Numbered from the stretch's first letter, positions 17,104 to 26,208 are shown. The stretch: DNA of 64,000 nucleotides from DATFRX01 sp035630615 (GCA_035630615.1 DASQKI010000100.1:1-64000); one strand, 5' to 3'. Notes: generated from the letters alone by a model not told the origin. Made by a program: numbers and translations.

Positions 17104-17940
17104 ATGACGTCGAAATCGATGTCCACCAGTGCGGAGGCGCGCGCGACAGCTCGGGCGGCGAGTGACAGCAAATGGTTCGAACACGCCGTTCGCGTCGGTC
17201 TCGTCGCGTTTGGGGTCATACACATCCTCGTCGGATGGCTCGCTCTGCAGCTGGCCTTCGGCGACCGTGGGGGCGCCCCCAACCAGCAAGGCGCGCTGCA
17301 CATCCTCGCCCGACAGCCGGGTGGCGAACTGCTGCTCTGGATTACCGGTGTGGGCTTGCTGTTCTTGGCCCTGTGGCAGCTGACCGAGGCCACTTGGGGA
17401 CACACCAAGGACGACGGCGGGACGCGAGCGCGCAATCGGGTCACCTCGGCCGGCAAGACGGTGCTCTATGCCGTGCTCGGCTATAGCGCGATCAAGACCG
17501 CGACCGCTGGATCGTCGAAGTCCAACGAGGACAGCCTGACCCGCAAGCTTCTCGACCTGCCCTTGGGTCAGGCGATCGTCGTGGCGATCGGTGTTGTCAT
17601 CGGCATCGTGGCGGCTGCCCATATCAAGCGGGGCATCACCACGTCGTTCGAGGAGAGACTCCAACCCGGCGCGTTGGGCGGCTCGTCCGGTGCAGTCGTC
17701 AAGCGACTGGGCCAGATCGGTTACGTCGCGAAGGGCGTGGCACTCGCAGTACTCGGTGGCATGTTCATCTGGGCCGGCGCGACCTACGATGCGGACGAGG
17801 CGGGTGGACTGGACACCGCACTCCACACGCTCCTCGACGCGAGCGCCGGGCCGTGGCTATTAGCCGTCGTCGCCGCCGGGATCATCGCGTTCGGCCTCTA
17901 CTGCTTCGCATGGGCCAGGTACGCGGACACCCGCAGCTGA
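17104..17940 (+). CDS. DUF1206 membrane protein
   Basis: 278 residues with GGAGGG before the ATG. Six hydrophobic helices are arranged as three pairs, each of the DUF1206 type: VRVGLVAFGVIHILVGWLA, SAGKTVLYAVLGYSAIKTA and IGYVAKGVALAVLGGMFIWA. The internal repeat is the mark of the family. No function is known for DUF1206. It stands alone. Confidence 0.85.
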   Translation: MTSKSMSTSAEARATARAASDSKWFEHAVRVGLVAFGVIHILVGWLALQLAFGDRGGAPNQQGALHILARQPGGELLLWITGVGLLFLALWQLTEATWGHTKDDGGTRARNRVTSAGKTVLYAVLGYSAIKTATAGSSKSNEDSLTRKLLDLPLGQAIVVAIGVVIGIVAAAHIKRGITTSFEERLQPGALGGSSGAVVKRLGQIGYVAKGVALAVLGGMFIWAGATYDADEAGGLDTALHTLLDASAGPWLLAVVAAGIIAFGLYCFAWARYADTRS

Positions 17941-17982
17941 CGCAGGCTTAACCGGCTGCAGGTTGCCTGCGCCGCCGCAACA

Positions 17983-18468
17983 ATGTGGATCATGCCCCAG
18001 CTGGTCCGGTACGCCGCCGAACACGCGGAGCCGATTCTTCGTTGGCCCGCACGGGCACACAATGTGGCCTGGTGGTTCGGCCTGACCGGGGACGAGAAGG
18101 CCGACCGTTCCCGGTTGGATCGGTGGCTGGCCGAAGAGGGCAATGACTCGTACATCCTCCTCGATGCGACCACGCCAATCGGATACGGCGAACTCTGGCG
18201 AGAACCGGATGAGGTTGAGCTGGCGCACCTCATGGTCGATCCGAGACGCCAAGGACAAGGTTTCGGAGCCCGGTTGGTGCGGGAGCTGACCGCGTTGGCA
18301 CGGCAGGATCCGGACGCCGACATCTTTCTTCGGGTCCAGCCGGACAACGCGGTCGCCATCTCCTGCTATCGACGCTGCGACTACGTCCGGATGTCACCCC
18401 GGGAAGAAGCTGAGTTCAACGCCGGACAGCCGCAGCGCTACGTGTGGATGCGGCCGTCAACACGCTGA
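17983..18468 (+). CDS. GNAT-family N-acetyltransferase
   Basis: 161 residues. ELAHLMVDPRRQGQGFGARLV is motif A with the acetyl-CoA pyrophosphate loop (R-x-x-G-x-G/A). FLRVQPDNAVAISCYRRCDY is motif B. A second ATG at 17992 is an alternative start. No strong ribosome-binding site is seen, so the message may be leaderless. The 3' end overlaps the convergent XRE gene by 31 bases. Confidence 0.85.
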   Translation: MWIMPQLVRYAAEHAEPILRWPARAHNVAWWFGLTGDEKADRSRLDRWLAEEGNDSYILLDATTPIGYGELWREPDEVELAHLMVDPRRQGQGFGARLVRELTALARQDPDADIFLRVQPDNAVAISCYRRCDYVRMSPREEAEFNAGQPQRYVWMRPSTR

Positions 18469-18686
18469 CGCTCGCCCGCGGAGTCGACCTCCCAGCGCAG
18501 CAGGTCTCCCGGCTGGCACTCGAGAGCCTCGCAAAGTGCGGCGAGAGTCGAGAAGCGCACCGCCTTGGCGCGGCCGTTCTTGAGTACGGCAAGGTTGGCG
18601 GGTGTGATGCCGACGCGGTCGGCGAGCTCGCCCACGGACAGCTTCCGCTTGGCGAGCATCACGTCGATGTCGACGATGATCGGCAT
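18438..18686 (-). CDS. XRE-family (YozG-type) regulator
   Basis: 82 residues. The helix-turn-helix runs from KLSVGELADRVGITPANLAVLKNGRAKAVRFSTLAALCEAL (read in two parts), followed by ECQPGDLLRWE. This short type usually pairs with a DUF2975 membrane protein, as here. Its ATG shares one base with the TGA of that gene (TGATG). It probably binds the palindrome at 19217-19231 before the operon. Confidence 0.9.
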   Translation of the reverse strand: MPIIVDIDVMLAKRKLSVGELADRVGITPANLAVLKNGRAKAVRFSTLAALCEALECQPGDLLRWEVDSAGERQRVDGRIHT

Positions 18687-19183
18687 CAGATCACATCTTC
18701 CAGCTCGGCCCGCATCTGCGTTGCCTCGACATCGCGGGCGACGGCTTGGGCGAGCAGCATCCGCAGCACGAGCACGACGAGCGCGACGCCTAGGATGGCC
18801 ACGACAACGCCGCCCATCAGGAGGATCATGCCCGGCGGAACGGCCTCCCCCGGTGCCAGGACGACCGCGAAGGCGAACATCAGGACGGCGGCCGCTACGA
18901 TCGCGCCGGTGACGATGTGCACGTACCGGAAGGCGGCGTGTGAGAACACGGTGCCGCGTCGCACCATCGTCACGAGCCGCCACACGCAGGCCAGGACGAT
19001 CTGGATCGTCACGATGCCCAGGATCGTGATCACCCGGGCCAAGGTGAGCTGGTAGGCGGCGAGATCGTCTGGGTCGTCTTGGCCGATCGCCAGCAAGATC
19101 ACGAGGCCGGTCTGCAACAGGACCGATCCCGCGAGCAGCACCACGAGTACGCCGCGCAACGCCCGCACCGTCAGACTTGCCAT
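18686..19183 (-). CDS. DUF2975 membrane protein
   Basis: 165 residues from the ATG at 19183, with AGGAGG five bases upstream. Four hydrophobic helices are visible. RRGTVFSHAAFRYVHIV is the conserved loop of DUF2975. Such proteins sit in two-gene operons with a small XRE regulator, which follows directly here. Role unknown. Confidence 0.85.
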   Translation of the reverse strand: MASLTVRALRGVLVVLLAGSVLLQTGLVILLAIGQDDPDDLAAYQLTLARVITILGIVTIQIVLACVWRLVTMVRRGTVFSHAAFRYVHIVTGAIVAAAVLMFAFAVVLAPGEAVPPGMILLMGGVVVAILGVALVVLVLRMLLAQAVARDVEATQMRAELEDVI

Positions 19184-19216
19184 CGCGCCTCCTACGATCG
19201 AGTCACGATGCAAATC

Positions 19217-19231
19217 TATCGATAATCGATA
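19217..19231. promoter_or_regulatory. Operator palindrome of the DUF2975-XRE operon
   Basis: TATCGAT-A-ATCGATA, perfect 7-bp arms around one base, 34 bases upstream of the first start codon and probably overlapping the -10 region. It is AT-rich against a GC-rich background. The likely ligand is the XRE protein of the same operon. Confidence 0.55.
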
Positions 19232-19267
19232 AGAGTGGCAAGGCGTCGTACGACCGCGTCCCTCGGT

Positions 19268-19834
19268 TCAGGACGACCGGCCACCGAACTGCCAGTCATG
19301 CACCTCGATGTCGGCGTACTGGCCGGGCGTCAGGACCGCGCGGGCCGTATCGGGGTCGGGCGCCCGCGCCAGCGCCGCCGTGCCCAACCAGGCGGCGCCG
19401 TCGTCGGACAGCAGCGGTCCGTACGCGATCAACTCGTCCCGAGCGGTTGGCACGGCGAGGTCGGCCGCCTCTCCGGCGCCGAGGCCGATCACCAGATACC
19501 GGTTGCCGCCGGCCCGGCCGCCAGGGAAGTCCCACATGGTGCGTCCCAGCGAGTTTCTCCACCGGCGTAGCAGCACGTCGCGATAAGCACCGGCCTGATA
19601 ATTCGGCTCGTCGAAGGCGAACGCACGAGCGGCCGCGGGATCAGGCAGGTCGACGATGTGCATGCTGCCGGTCGGGATGTCGCCGACAAAAGTCGGCCCG
19701 CGGGCGATCAGCTGCGCCGCGTACGCGTCCATGTAGGACCAGTGCTCCTCGCCCAGTTCTTCTCGCAACGCCATCGAGCCGGGTCGATCACGGTGGTAGC
19801 AGAAGAACTCCATGTCGACAGTCTTGACCATCAC
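19268..19834 (-). CDS. YCII-family protein (two-domain)
   Basis: 188 residues; the start could also be the internal ATG at 19813 (MEFFCYHRDRPGS). The first half, FFCYHRDRPGSMALREELGEEHWSYMD with ARGPTFVGDIPTGSMHIVDLPDPAAARAF, is a clear YCII domain. The second half (GNRYLVIGLGAGEAADL ... LLSDDGAAWLGTAAL) looks like a second, related domain. Divergent from the acetyltransferase at 19866. Function unknown. Confidence 0.7.
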   Translation of the reverse strand: MMVKTVDMEFFCYHRDRPGSMALREELGEEHWSYMDAYAAQLIARGPTFVGDIPTGSMHIVDLPDPAAARAFAFDEPNYQAGAYRDVLLRRWRNSLGRTMWDFPGGRAGGNRYLVIGLGAGEAADLAVPTARDELIAYGPLLSDDGAAWLGTAALARAPDPDTARAVLTPGQYADIEVHDWQFGGRSS

Positions 19835-19865
19835 GCAGGAGTCGCCGCGCCGTAGGCTCGCCGTC

Positions 19866-20333
19866 GTGGTTCTCGAGCCGATGCGTGCCGTCGACGTCGA
19901 TGCCGTCCTCGACGTCCAGGGACCCGGCTCGATCGCGGCCCTGTCAGAGGTGTTCCCACAAGATCGCTATCCGTTTCCCCGAGCCGAGCTACGACAGCGC
20001 TGGCTGGAGGAGGTCGCCGATCCGGATGTCGCTTGCTTCGTGATCCGACCGGACCGCATCGTCACGGGCTTCGCCGCGCTGCACGGCACCGAGCTCCTGC
20101 ACTTCGGCACCGAGATTTCGACGTGGGGAACCGGACTGGCCTCGCTCGCCCACGACGAACTTCTGGCCACCCTCACCGACGAGGGGGCGACGATCGCCTG
20201 GCTACGAGTTTTCGAGGTCAACGCGCGCGCCCGCAGGTTCTACACAAAGCACGGGTGGACCGCTGACGACGAACGGACGACGAGCTCGTTCCCGCCCCAT
20301 CCGACACTCCTCAGGTACGAGAAGAAGCTCTGA
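19866..20333 (+). CDS. GNAT-family N-acetyltransferase
   Basis: 155 residues from GTG at 19866; the longer frame overlaps the divergent gene. PMRAVDVDAVLDVQ at the start and WLRVFEVNARARRFYTKHGW near the end are typical GNAT segments. The acetyl-CoA loop is poorly conserved, so activity is less certain. The 3' end overlaps the convergent LysR gene by 23 bases. Confidence 0.75.
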   Translation: MVLEPMRAVDVDAVLDVQGPGSIAALSEVFPQDRYPFPRAELRQRWLEEVADPDVACFVIRPDRIVTGFAALHGTELLHFGTEISTWGTGLASLAHDELLATLTDEGATIAWLRVFEVNARARRFYTKHGWTADDERTTSSFPPHPTLLRYEKKL

Positions 20334-21219
20334 CGTCGGTACGGGTCGAGGTCGCCGAGGTGGCTGCCTCGGTTAGGGCTTCGAGCACGGCAGCGATGGC
20401 CGGCGGGTCCGGTGGCTCGCCGTAGGTTGCGGCGAAGATCTGGCGGGGCGAGCTGGTCAGTTCGGTGGTGTGGACGTCGGGTAGACGGTGGGCTTGAAGC
20501 GCAAGGCCGGGCAGAGTCGCGACCCCTCTGCCGGCGGCGACGAGGGCCTGCACGACGACCATGTCGTCGCTGAATGACGCGATGCGCGGGGTGAAGCCTT
20601 CGCGCAGGCAGAGGGCGATCAGCTCGTCCTGGCACCGCTCGCAACCGCCGATCCAAGCCGAGTGACGATGGTTCGCGACGTTGTCGTCGGGTCGCTGGCT
20701 CACGAGGAAGATCGGGTCATCGACGACGTGGACCAGGCGAAATCCCTCTTCCTCGACCGGGAAGTCGGCGTACCGGAAGATGAGTGCGACATCGATCTCG
20801 CCGTGCCGCAGCAGCTCTAGCGCTTCGACCGGGTGACGGTCGATCAGGCTCAGCTCGAGTCCGGGGTGCGCCTCGGTCAACAGGGCGGCCGCCCTCGGCA
20901 CGATGGTGCTCAGCGCCGACGCGTTGGCGGCCAGGCGAACTCGCCCGGCCTGTAGTCCGACCTGGGCCGCGAGCTCGTTGGTTGCGGCGTCGACCCGTCC
21001 GACGATTTCGGTGGCGCGGTTGGCCAGCAGCTGCCCCTCCGGCGTCAATCGGATCCCACGACCTACGCGCTGAATCAGCTTGACTCCGGTCGCCGCTTCG
21101 AGGCGAGACAGGTGGTGACTCACCGACGGCTGCGAGTAGTGCAGCTCCTTAGCCGCCTCGGTAACGGATCCGTGTCGAGCCACGGCCGCCAGGACCTCGA
21201 GGTGCACCAAGTTGAGCAT
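20311..21219 (-). CDS. LysR-family transcriptional regulator
   Basis: 302 residues. The N-terminal winged helix (LEVLAAVARHGSVTEAAKELHYSQPSVSHHLSRLE, read in parts) is followed by the effector domain with VRLAANASALSTIVPRAAALL and EIDVALIFRY. The gene points away from the DHFR-like gene at 21347, with 127 bases between them that include a T-N11-A-like AT-rich stretch (ATTAACAATATCAAT at about 21222). That gene is a plausible target. Confidence 0.9.
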   Translation of the reverse strand: MLNLVHLEVLAAVARHGSVTEAAKELHYSQPSVSHHLSRLEAATGVKLIQRVGRGIRLTPEGQLLANRATEIVGRVDAATNELAAQVGLQAGRVRLAANASALSTIVPRAAALLTEAHPGLELSLIDRHPVEALELLRHGEIDVALIFRYADFPVEEEGFRLVHVVDDPIFLVSQRPDDNVANHRHSAWIGGCERCQDELIALCLREGFTPRIASFSDDMVVVQALVAAGRGVATLPGLALQAHRLPDVHTTELTSSPRQIFAATYGEPPDPPAIAAVLEALTEAATSATSTRTDVRASSRT

Positions 21220-21346
21220 GGATTAACAATATCAATGTGATGCTCGTGGAATTGGCATTAGACGTCATGCCGTCTCGGCTCCATGCTAATGCTTGACGGC
21301 GCCGGTGGGCGGCGCCGATGCAGCGACCGCCTACCAAGGAGCCACG

Positions 21347-21994
21347 ATGAGCAAGCTTCGGTGTCATATCTCGATCTCGCTGGACGGTTTCGTCGCCGGC
21401 CCCAACCAAAGCGAGGAGAGCCCGCTCGGCGAAGGCGGCGAGAACCTCCACGACTGGGTGGTTGCGCTGGCCACCTGGCGCGAAGCTCACGGACAGCAAG
21501 GGGGCGAGGTGAACGAGAGCGCACGGATAGTCGAGGAGTCGAGAGACAACATCGGCGCTGCGGTGATGGGCCGCAACATGTTCGGCCCCATCGGCGGTGG
21601 TGACTGGGGCGACGGACAGTGGACGGGCTGGTGGGGCGACAACCCGCCCTATCACTACCCCGTGTTCGTCGTCACCCATCACCCGCGTGATCCCGTGGAG
21701 ATGGAGGGAGGGACGACGTTCCACTTCGTCACCGACGGAATCGAGTCCGCGCTCCAACAGGCAAAGGAGGCTGCCGGCGACAAGGACGTCATGCTTTGGG
21801 GCGGTGGCAACATCACCCAGCAATACCTGGCGGCAGGACTGCTCGACGAGCTCGAGCTCCACGTCGTTCCCCTGTTGCTCGGTGACGGTGCTCGCATCTT
21901 CCCCAACCTCGGGGACGCCGAGGTGCAGCTCGAGCAGGTCCGGGCGGTCGAGGCCCCCGGCGTCACGCACCTCAAGTACCGAGTGGTGACCTGA
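21347..21994 (+). CDS. DHFR-like (RibD C-terminal) reductase family protein
   Basis: 215 residues, AAGGAG before the ATG. CHISISLDGFVAGPNQS, VMGRNMFGPIGGGDW, VFVVTHHPRDPVEMEGGTTFHFV and VMLWGGGNITQQYLAAGLLDEL are the family hallmarks. A longer loop in the first half distinguishes it from the two shorter members at 10519 and 14324. Probably controlled by the divergent LysR. Confidence 0.85.
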   Translation: MSKLRCHISISLDGFVAGPNQSEESPLGEGGENLHDWVVALATWREAHGQQGGEVNESARIVEESRDNIGAAVMGRNMFGPIGGGDWGDGQWTGWWGDNPPYHYPVFVVTHHPRDPVEMEGGTTFHFVTDGIESALQQAKEAAGDKDVMLWGGGNITQQYLAAGLLDELELHVVPLLLGDGARIFPNLGDAEVQLEQVRAVEAPGVTHLKYRVVT

Positions 21995-22036
21995 ACCTGG
22001 TCGTCGGTGCCGCAGTTCGGTCTCGGCGGACAGCCG

Positions 22037-22666
22037 ATGAACTCGGATCTGTTTGCCGCGTTCCTGCTTGCGGCTCTGGTCATCCAGCTCACGCCCGGTC
22101 CAGGCATGCTGTTCATCATCGCCCAGGGAATGACTGGTGGGAGCCGAGCGGGGCGGGCTGCGGCCTGCGGCGCCGCGGCGGGGATGCTGGTGCACACGTC
22201 CGCCGTGGCCCTCGGTCTGGCGGCGGTGCTACGAACGGCTCCGACGGCCTTGGATCTGCTCAGGCTCGGAGGTGCTGTCTATCTGGTGTGGCTGGCGTTG
22301 CGGTCGCTCCGTTCGTCCGACCTCGCTCCAGACGCCCCCGGCGACCCGACGCTAGATCGGTTCGGTGCCGTGTTCCTGCGCGGTCTGATCAACAACCTGG
22401 CCAATCCGAAGGTCGTGCTCTTCTATGTAGCGTTCCTCCCACAGTTCGTCGATCCGAGCCTGGGCCGTCTGCCGCTGCAGTTGTTCGTGCTCGGACTGAC
22501 CATGCTGGCGCTGGGCCTTGTCATCGACTTCGCCATCGGCGGCGGCGCCGGGCACGTCGGGCTGTTCCTGCGCCGACACCGCGCCGTGAACCGATGGCTG
22601 AACCGGCTGGCGGGCACGGCCTACGGTGCTTTGGCGGCGCGTTTGATCCTCAGCGACCCGACGTGA
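22037..22666 (+). CDS. LysE/RhtB-family amino-acid exporter
   Basis: 209 residues from the ATG at 22037, with a GTG at 22007 as alternative. About six membrane helices. The first loop carries LTPGPGMLFIIAQG, the LysE-family signature. GLINNLANPKVVLFYVAFLPQF is the second conserved motif. It exports an amino acid or related solute driven by the proton gradient; substrate not predictable. Confidence 0.85.
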   Translation: MNSDLFAAFLLAALVIQLTPGPGMLFIIAQGMTGGSRAGRAAACGAAAGMLVHTSAVALGLAAVLRTAPTALDLLRLGGAVYLVWLALRSLRSSDLAPDAPGDPTLDRFGAVFLRGLINNLANPKVVLFYVAFLPQFVDPSLGRLPLQLFVLGLTMLALGLVIDFAIGGGAGHVGLFLRRHRAVNRWLNRLAGTAYGALAARLILSDPT

Positions 22667-22725
22667 GAGGTCGGACGAAGGCAGCCAGCCTTCTGGTCAG
22701 GCCATTCACATGCGATATTCGATGC

Positions 22726-23181
22726 GTGCAGACGGTGTACGAGGCGGTCGGCGGATCCGACGGGATGCGGCGGTTGGCCGACGCCTGGCACGCGCGTGTG
22801 TTGGGCGACGAGGTGGTGAGCCACGCGTTCCATCACGGCGTCCACCCCGACCACACCGAGCGCTTGGCGGCGTACTGGGGCGAAGCACTCGGCGGCCCGA
22901 CGGCCTACACCGACTCGTACGGAGACGAGACCTCGGTGGTCCGCCTGCATAGCGGCAACGGCCTGCACGAGGAGATGGATCGGCGCGCGATCGCCTGCTT
23001 CGACCAGGCACTGACCGACGTCGGGCTGGACGGCGACGCACGCGTACGCCAGACCTTGCACGACTATTTCGCGTGGGCGACCACCGGATCGATGTCTCGC
23101 TACCACCGGTCCCCGGCCGACGTGCCCGACGGGCTGCGCATCCCACGGTGGTCATGGGACGGCCTCCTCGACGGGCCGTGA
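22726..23181 (+). CDS. Group II truncated hemoglobin-like globin
   Basis: 151 residues from GTG. TVYEAVGGSDGMRRLADAWHARVLGDEVV and HHGVHPDHTERLAAYWGEALGGPTAY show the 2-on-2 globin pattern. His in GNGLHEEMD or in VHPDH may bind heme. Group II truncated globins bind O2 or NO. No ribosome-binding site is seen, and leaderless translation is possible. Follows the LysE gene on the same strand after 59 bases. Confidence 0.8.
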   Translation: MQTVYEAVGGSDGMRRLADAWHARVLGDEVVSHAFHHGVHPDHTERLAAYWGEALGGPTAYTDSYGDETSVVRLHSGNGLHEEMDRRAIACFDQALTDVGLDGDARVRQTLHDYFAWATTGSMSRYHRSPADVPDGLRIPRWSWDGLLDGP

Positions 23182-23249
23182 CGTCGTCTGATCGTGCCAT
23201 GGAACCCCTCGGCGATCGCATCGTCCAAGCGGCCGGAGGTGATCGCAGC

Positions 23250-23732
23250 ATGATGTTGCGCTATGTGATGACCGCCGCGGCGACGATCGCGGTGTTGACC
23301 GGATGCTCCGACTCGGATGAGGGCTCGGCGGCCGAACCAAACGACGACGCCGGCCAGAGTCACGAGTCCACCGACCCGGCTCAGGACGACCCCAGCGGGA
23401 AGCTCGATCCCGCCGACTATCAAAACGTTCAATGGAAGCCGTTGCTGAGATACACCGACGGCAAGCAGACCAAGGCCAGCCTGACGTTCCTCGACGACGG
23501 CACGTGGACTGGTTCGGACGGATGCAATGGCCAGACCGGCGACTACACAATCGCCGCCAACGGCCGTCTGACGGCTGACGCCAACCCGCAGACGCTGATC
23601 GCTTGCCCGGGCGCCAACATCAGCTCGGCGCTGGAGAGCAGCGACCACGTCAGCGTCGACGGTGATGGGCTGACGCTCTATGACGGCGACAAGACCGTCC
23701 TCGGGTTCAAGCGGAGCGCGGCGCAGATGTGA
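23250..23732 (+). CDS. META/HslJ-like lipoprotein
   Basis: 160 residues; GGAGG precedes the ATG by 11 bases. The signal ends in the lipobox AVLTGC. A low-complexity acidic linker follows. The domain then has NVQWKPLLRYTDGK, DDGTWTGSDGCNGQTGDY and LIACPGA, close to the META fold with its conserved Cys pair. Probably anchored outside the membrane; role unknown. Confidence 0.75.
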   Translation: MMLRYVMTAAATIAVLTGCSDSDEGSAAEPNDDAGQSHESTDPAQDDPSGKLDPADYQNVQWKPLLRYTDGKQTKASLTFLDDGTWTGSDGCNGQTGDYTIAANGRLTADANPQTLIACPGANISSALESSDHVSVDGDGLTLYDGDKTVLGFKRSAAQM

Positions 23733-23814
23733 CGCGCCCCTCGCCTACGACGCCGCGTCCCGCGGGTCCTCGCCGACGAGGCCGTCGCGTTCCGGACGAT
23801 CGGCTTCCGGAAGC

Positions 23815-24969
23815 TCAGGCCGAGCGCTCGAGGCCCGCGGCGATGTTCTGACAGGTGCCTAGCGTGCGATTGGCGAACTCGGCCACCCATGGCTCGGGCC
23901 ACGACGAGAACTTCGCGATCACGACCTCGGCCGCCTCGTCGACGTAGAGCAACTGTCCATGGATGCCGAGCGCGATGTAGACGCCGTCGCGACCATGCAT
24001 TCGCGGCGAAACCACCCACCACTGGTTCCGGTAGTAGCCGCCTTCGACCGGCATGAAGTCGCTCCCACCGGCTACGAAGACTTGTGCCTGATCAGCGTCC
24101 GGGGTCAGCGTGTCGGCCACCCAGGTCTCCGGCACGACCTGTAGTCCGTCGGGCCGGCGTCCATCGAGCCGCAACAGCTCCCCGACACGTGCCAAGTCGC
24201 GAAGCGAACACGAGAGCCCGATGTCGGCTAGTGCGTGCCCGCTCCCGTCGACGGTGATCGTCGCGTCGTGCTCAGCGCCCAGCGGCTCCCAGAGATGACG
24301 CGAGGCGAGCTCGGCCAGCGGCTGCCCCGTGACCCGCTCGGCGAGCATCGCGAGTACGCAGGTCAGCGTCGATCGATATTCGAAGTCGCCTCCATGCGGC
24401 CGTACCCGCTCGAAGCGCCAGAAGTGGCTTCGCGAGTCCTGATCCCGCCGGCGCTGCCGCTCGTCCGGCGCCCACAGCACGGTGGCGTAATAGTCGCGCT
24501 GCAGGTCGAGCGTGGTGATCTCCTCCCGCGTCCCCGTGCGCATGTCGAGTAGGTGTCGAACGGTCGCACCCTCGAGGCCGGTGCCGCGAAACTCCGGCAC
24601 CACATCGATGACGGCGTCGTCGGGCGACAGCAGGCCCTGGCCCACCACGCAGCCGACGACGGTCGCCGTGATCGACTTCGACACGGACATCGCCAGGTGC
24701 GGCGTGGCTGGCGTCATGCCCTGCCGGTACTCCTCGTGAGCCACGCGCCCCCGGTGCAGGGCGACGAATGCGTCGGTGTGCGTCGCGTCCAAGAACTCAG
24801 CAACGTCAAGCGATGGGTGGTCGGCGTCCGGCAGCCGCCAAGGGCCCGCCGACGAGCGCGGGATCCGCCGGGTGGGGATCAGCTCGTCGACATGCTGATA
24901 GCCCGCCGTGTTGTGCGGCGGGCGCATCCAGTTGTCGAGCGTGACCGACCCACTGCGTGTCGAGGGCAT
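23815..24969 (-). CDS. Serine hydrolase of the 6-aminohexanoate-dimer hydrolase (NylB) type
   Basis: 384 residues, GGAGG seven bases before the ATG. Ser95-V-S-Lys98 is the nucleophile pair and Tyr199-R-S the third element; the beginning (NWMRPPHNTAGYQHVDELIPTRRI) matches NylB-type amidases/esterases rather than classical beta-lactamases. No signal peptide. The gene is divergent from a LacI regulator, with an operator-like palindrome 17 bases before its start. It may cleave a linear amide or ester imported by the ABC system downstream. Confidence 0.85.
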   Translation of the reverse strand: MPSTRSGSVTLDNWMRPPHNTAGYQHVDELIPTRRIPRSSAGPWRLPDADHPSLDVAEFLDATHTDAFVALHRGRVAHEEYRQGMTPATPHLAMSVSKSITATVVGCVVGQGLLSPDDAVIDVVPEFRGTGLEGATVRHLLDMRTGTREEITTLDLQRDYYATVLWAPDERQRRRDQDSRSHFWRFERVRPHGGDFEYRSTLTCVLAMLAERVTGQPLAELASRHLWEPLGAEHDATITVDGSGHALADIGLSCSLRDLARVGELLRLDGRRPDGLQVVPETWVADTLTPDADQAQVFVAGGSDFMPVEGGYYRNQWWVVSPRMHGRDGVYIALGIHGQLLYVDEAAEVVIAKFSSWPEPWVAEFANRTLGTCQNIAAGLERSA

Positions 24970-24985
24970 CGGGCGACCTCCGTGA

Positions 24986-24997
24986 CGAAACCTTTCG
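24986..24997. promoter_or_regulatory. LacI-type half-palindrome between the NylB-like and lacI genes
   Basis: CGAAA-CC-TTTCG, perfect five-base arms, 17 bases before the NylB-like start codon. The core CGAAA..TTT is shared with the palindrome at 26239-26254 in front of the ABC operon. Confidence 0.5.
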
Positions 24998-25083
24998 GCG
25001 AACGTAGGGATAGCATGTGGGCACGTCAACAGGATGTCCACCGTTGCCCGACGGTCGCGACCGAGGAGAGGAGCCCGGCCGCC

Positions 25084-26100
25084 ATGAACCGCCGCCGCGC
25101 CCCGACCATCCGCGACGTCGCGAGTTTCGCCGGCGTCTCGGTGACGACCGTGTCCGACGTGGTCAACGGCAAGGGTCGCGTCGACCCCGATACGCGCAAA
25201 CGCGTGATCGCTGCCGTCGACGAAGTCGGATGGCGCCCGCGACGATCGGCACGCGCACTGCGGTCCGGACAGAGCGGCGTCTTCGCACTCTGCCTGCCGC
25301 AACGTGATCACAGCGTCGGAGACTGGCTGCTCAACGCTGACTACGACATGGCCCTGGTGGCGGCCTGCGCGGCGGCGGCGGTCGACTCCGACCGGCAACT
25401 GCTGCTGGCACCGCGGCCGAAGGACGTCACCGACCTCGTCCGACTCGACGTCGACGGCGTCATCATCGCCGACCCACAAGAAGGCGATCTCGCTCTCACC
25501 GTCCTCAATGGCGCCGGCATCCCGGTCGTCACGATCGAGCGAGACCTTCGACGTACGGACGGCTGGTGGGTCGAGACGGACACCGTCGGCAGCACGTACA
25601 TGGTGCTCGATCACCTTGCCGCACAGGGCGCCGAGCGAATCGCACTGATCGGCTCGGACGCGCCGTGGGCGTGGTTCTCCGAGACGATCGAGGCCTACAC
25701 CACCTGGTGCGAAGAGCGGGAGTGGCGGCCGCAGATCCGCCTCATCGACGTCAACAAGCCGACGACCAGCGCCGCCGCCGCGGTGCGAAGGCTGCTCCGA
25801 CTGAGACGACCGCCGGACGCGATCTTCGCCCAGCCGCAGGGCGCGCCGCTGAGTGTGTTGGCCGCCGCAACCGCCGCGGGCCGACGCGTCCCCGACGACC
25901 TCATGCTGGTTGCGGGCATCGACGGTCAAACGCTTCAGCTCGCCCATCCGCCGATCACAGCGCTCGACCTGCGCCCGGTCGAGATCGCCCGAGCGGCCAT
26001 CGACCTGCTCGCTCGACGGGTCGCGGGAGCGGACACGGCCGGTCCCGAGGTCGTCGAGGCCAAGCTCGTCACGAGGCAGTCGACGCTCGGCCACGTCTAA
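25084..26100 (+). CDS. LacI-family transcriptional regulator
   Basis: 338 residues. The helix-turn-helix and hinge region is complete: TIRDVASFAGVSVTTVSDVV (8-27), VNGKGRVD, then VGWRPRRSARALRSG. The effector domain is of the periplasmic-binding type (VDGVIIADPQEG, IPVVTIERD, RIALIGSDAPWAW). It lies between the NylB-like gene and the ABC operon, and related palindromes lie before each. A LacI protein controlling a siderophore-type importer is unusual, and I see no IdeR/DtxR box there. Confidence 0.9.
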   Translation: MNRRRAPTIRDVASFAGVSVTTVSDVVNGKGRVDPDTRKRVIAAVDEVGWRPRRSARALRSGQSGVFALCLPQRDHSVGDWLLNADYDMALVAACAAAAVDSDRQLLLAPRPKDVTDLVRLDVDGVIIADPQEGDLALTVLNGAGIPVVTIERDLRRTDGWWVETDTVGSTYMVLDHLAAQGAERIALIGSDAPWAWFSETIEAYTTWCEEREWRPQIRLIDVNKPTTSAAAAVRRLLRLRRPPDAIFAQPQGAPLSVLAAATAAGRRVPDDLMLVAGIDGQTLQLAHPPITALDLRPVEIARAAIDLLARRVAGADTAGPEVVEAKLVTRQSTLGHV

Positions 26101-26104
26101 CCCT

Positions 26105-26198
26105 CGCGCCGAGATTGCGCGTCCCTCCCGCCCGGGTGGGAGGGACGCGCAACGTCGGCGCGAAGAGGTGGTGGGGACGTGCAACCTCGGCGCGAGAG
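26105..26198. repeat. Palindromic element copy b with an extra right arm
   Basis: Left arm 26105-26129 and right arm 26138-26162 match at 23 of 25 positions around GCCCGGGT. The tail reads TCGGCGCGAAG. A further right-arm-like unit, GGACGTGCAACCTCGGCGCG, starts at 26175. It follows the lacI stop by four bases. Confidence 0.7.
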
Positions 26199-26208
26199 GG
26201 GTGAACCG

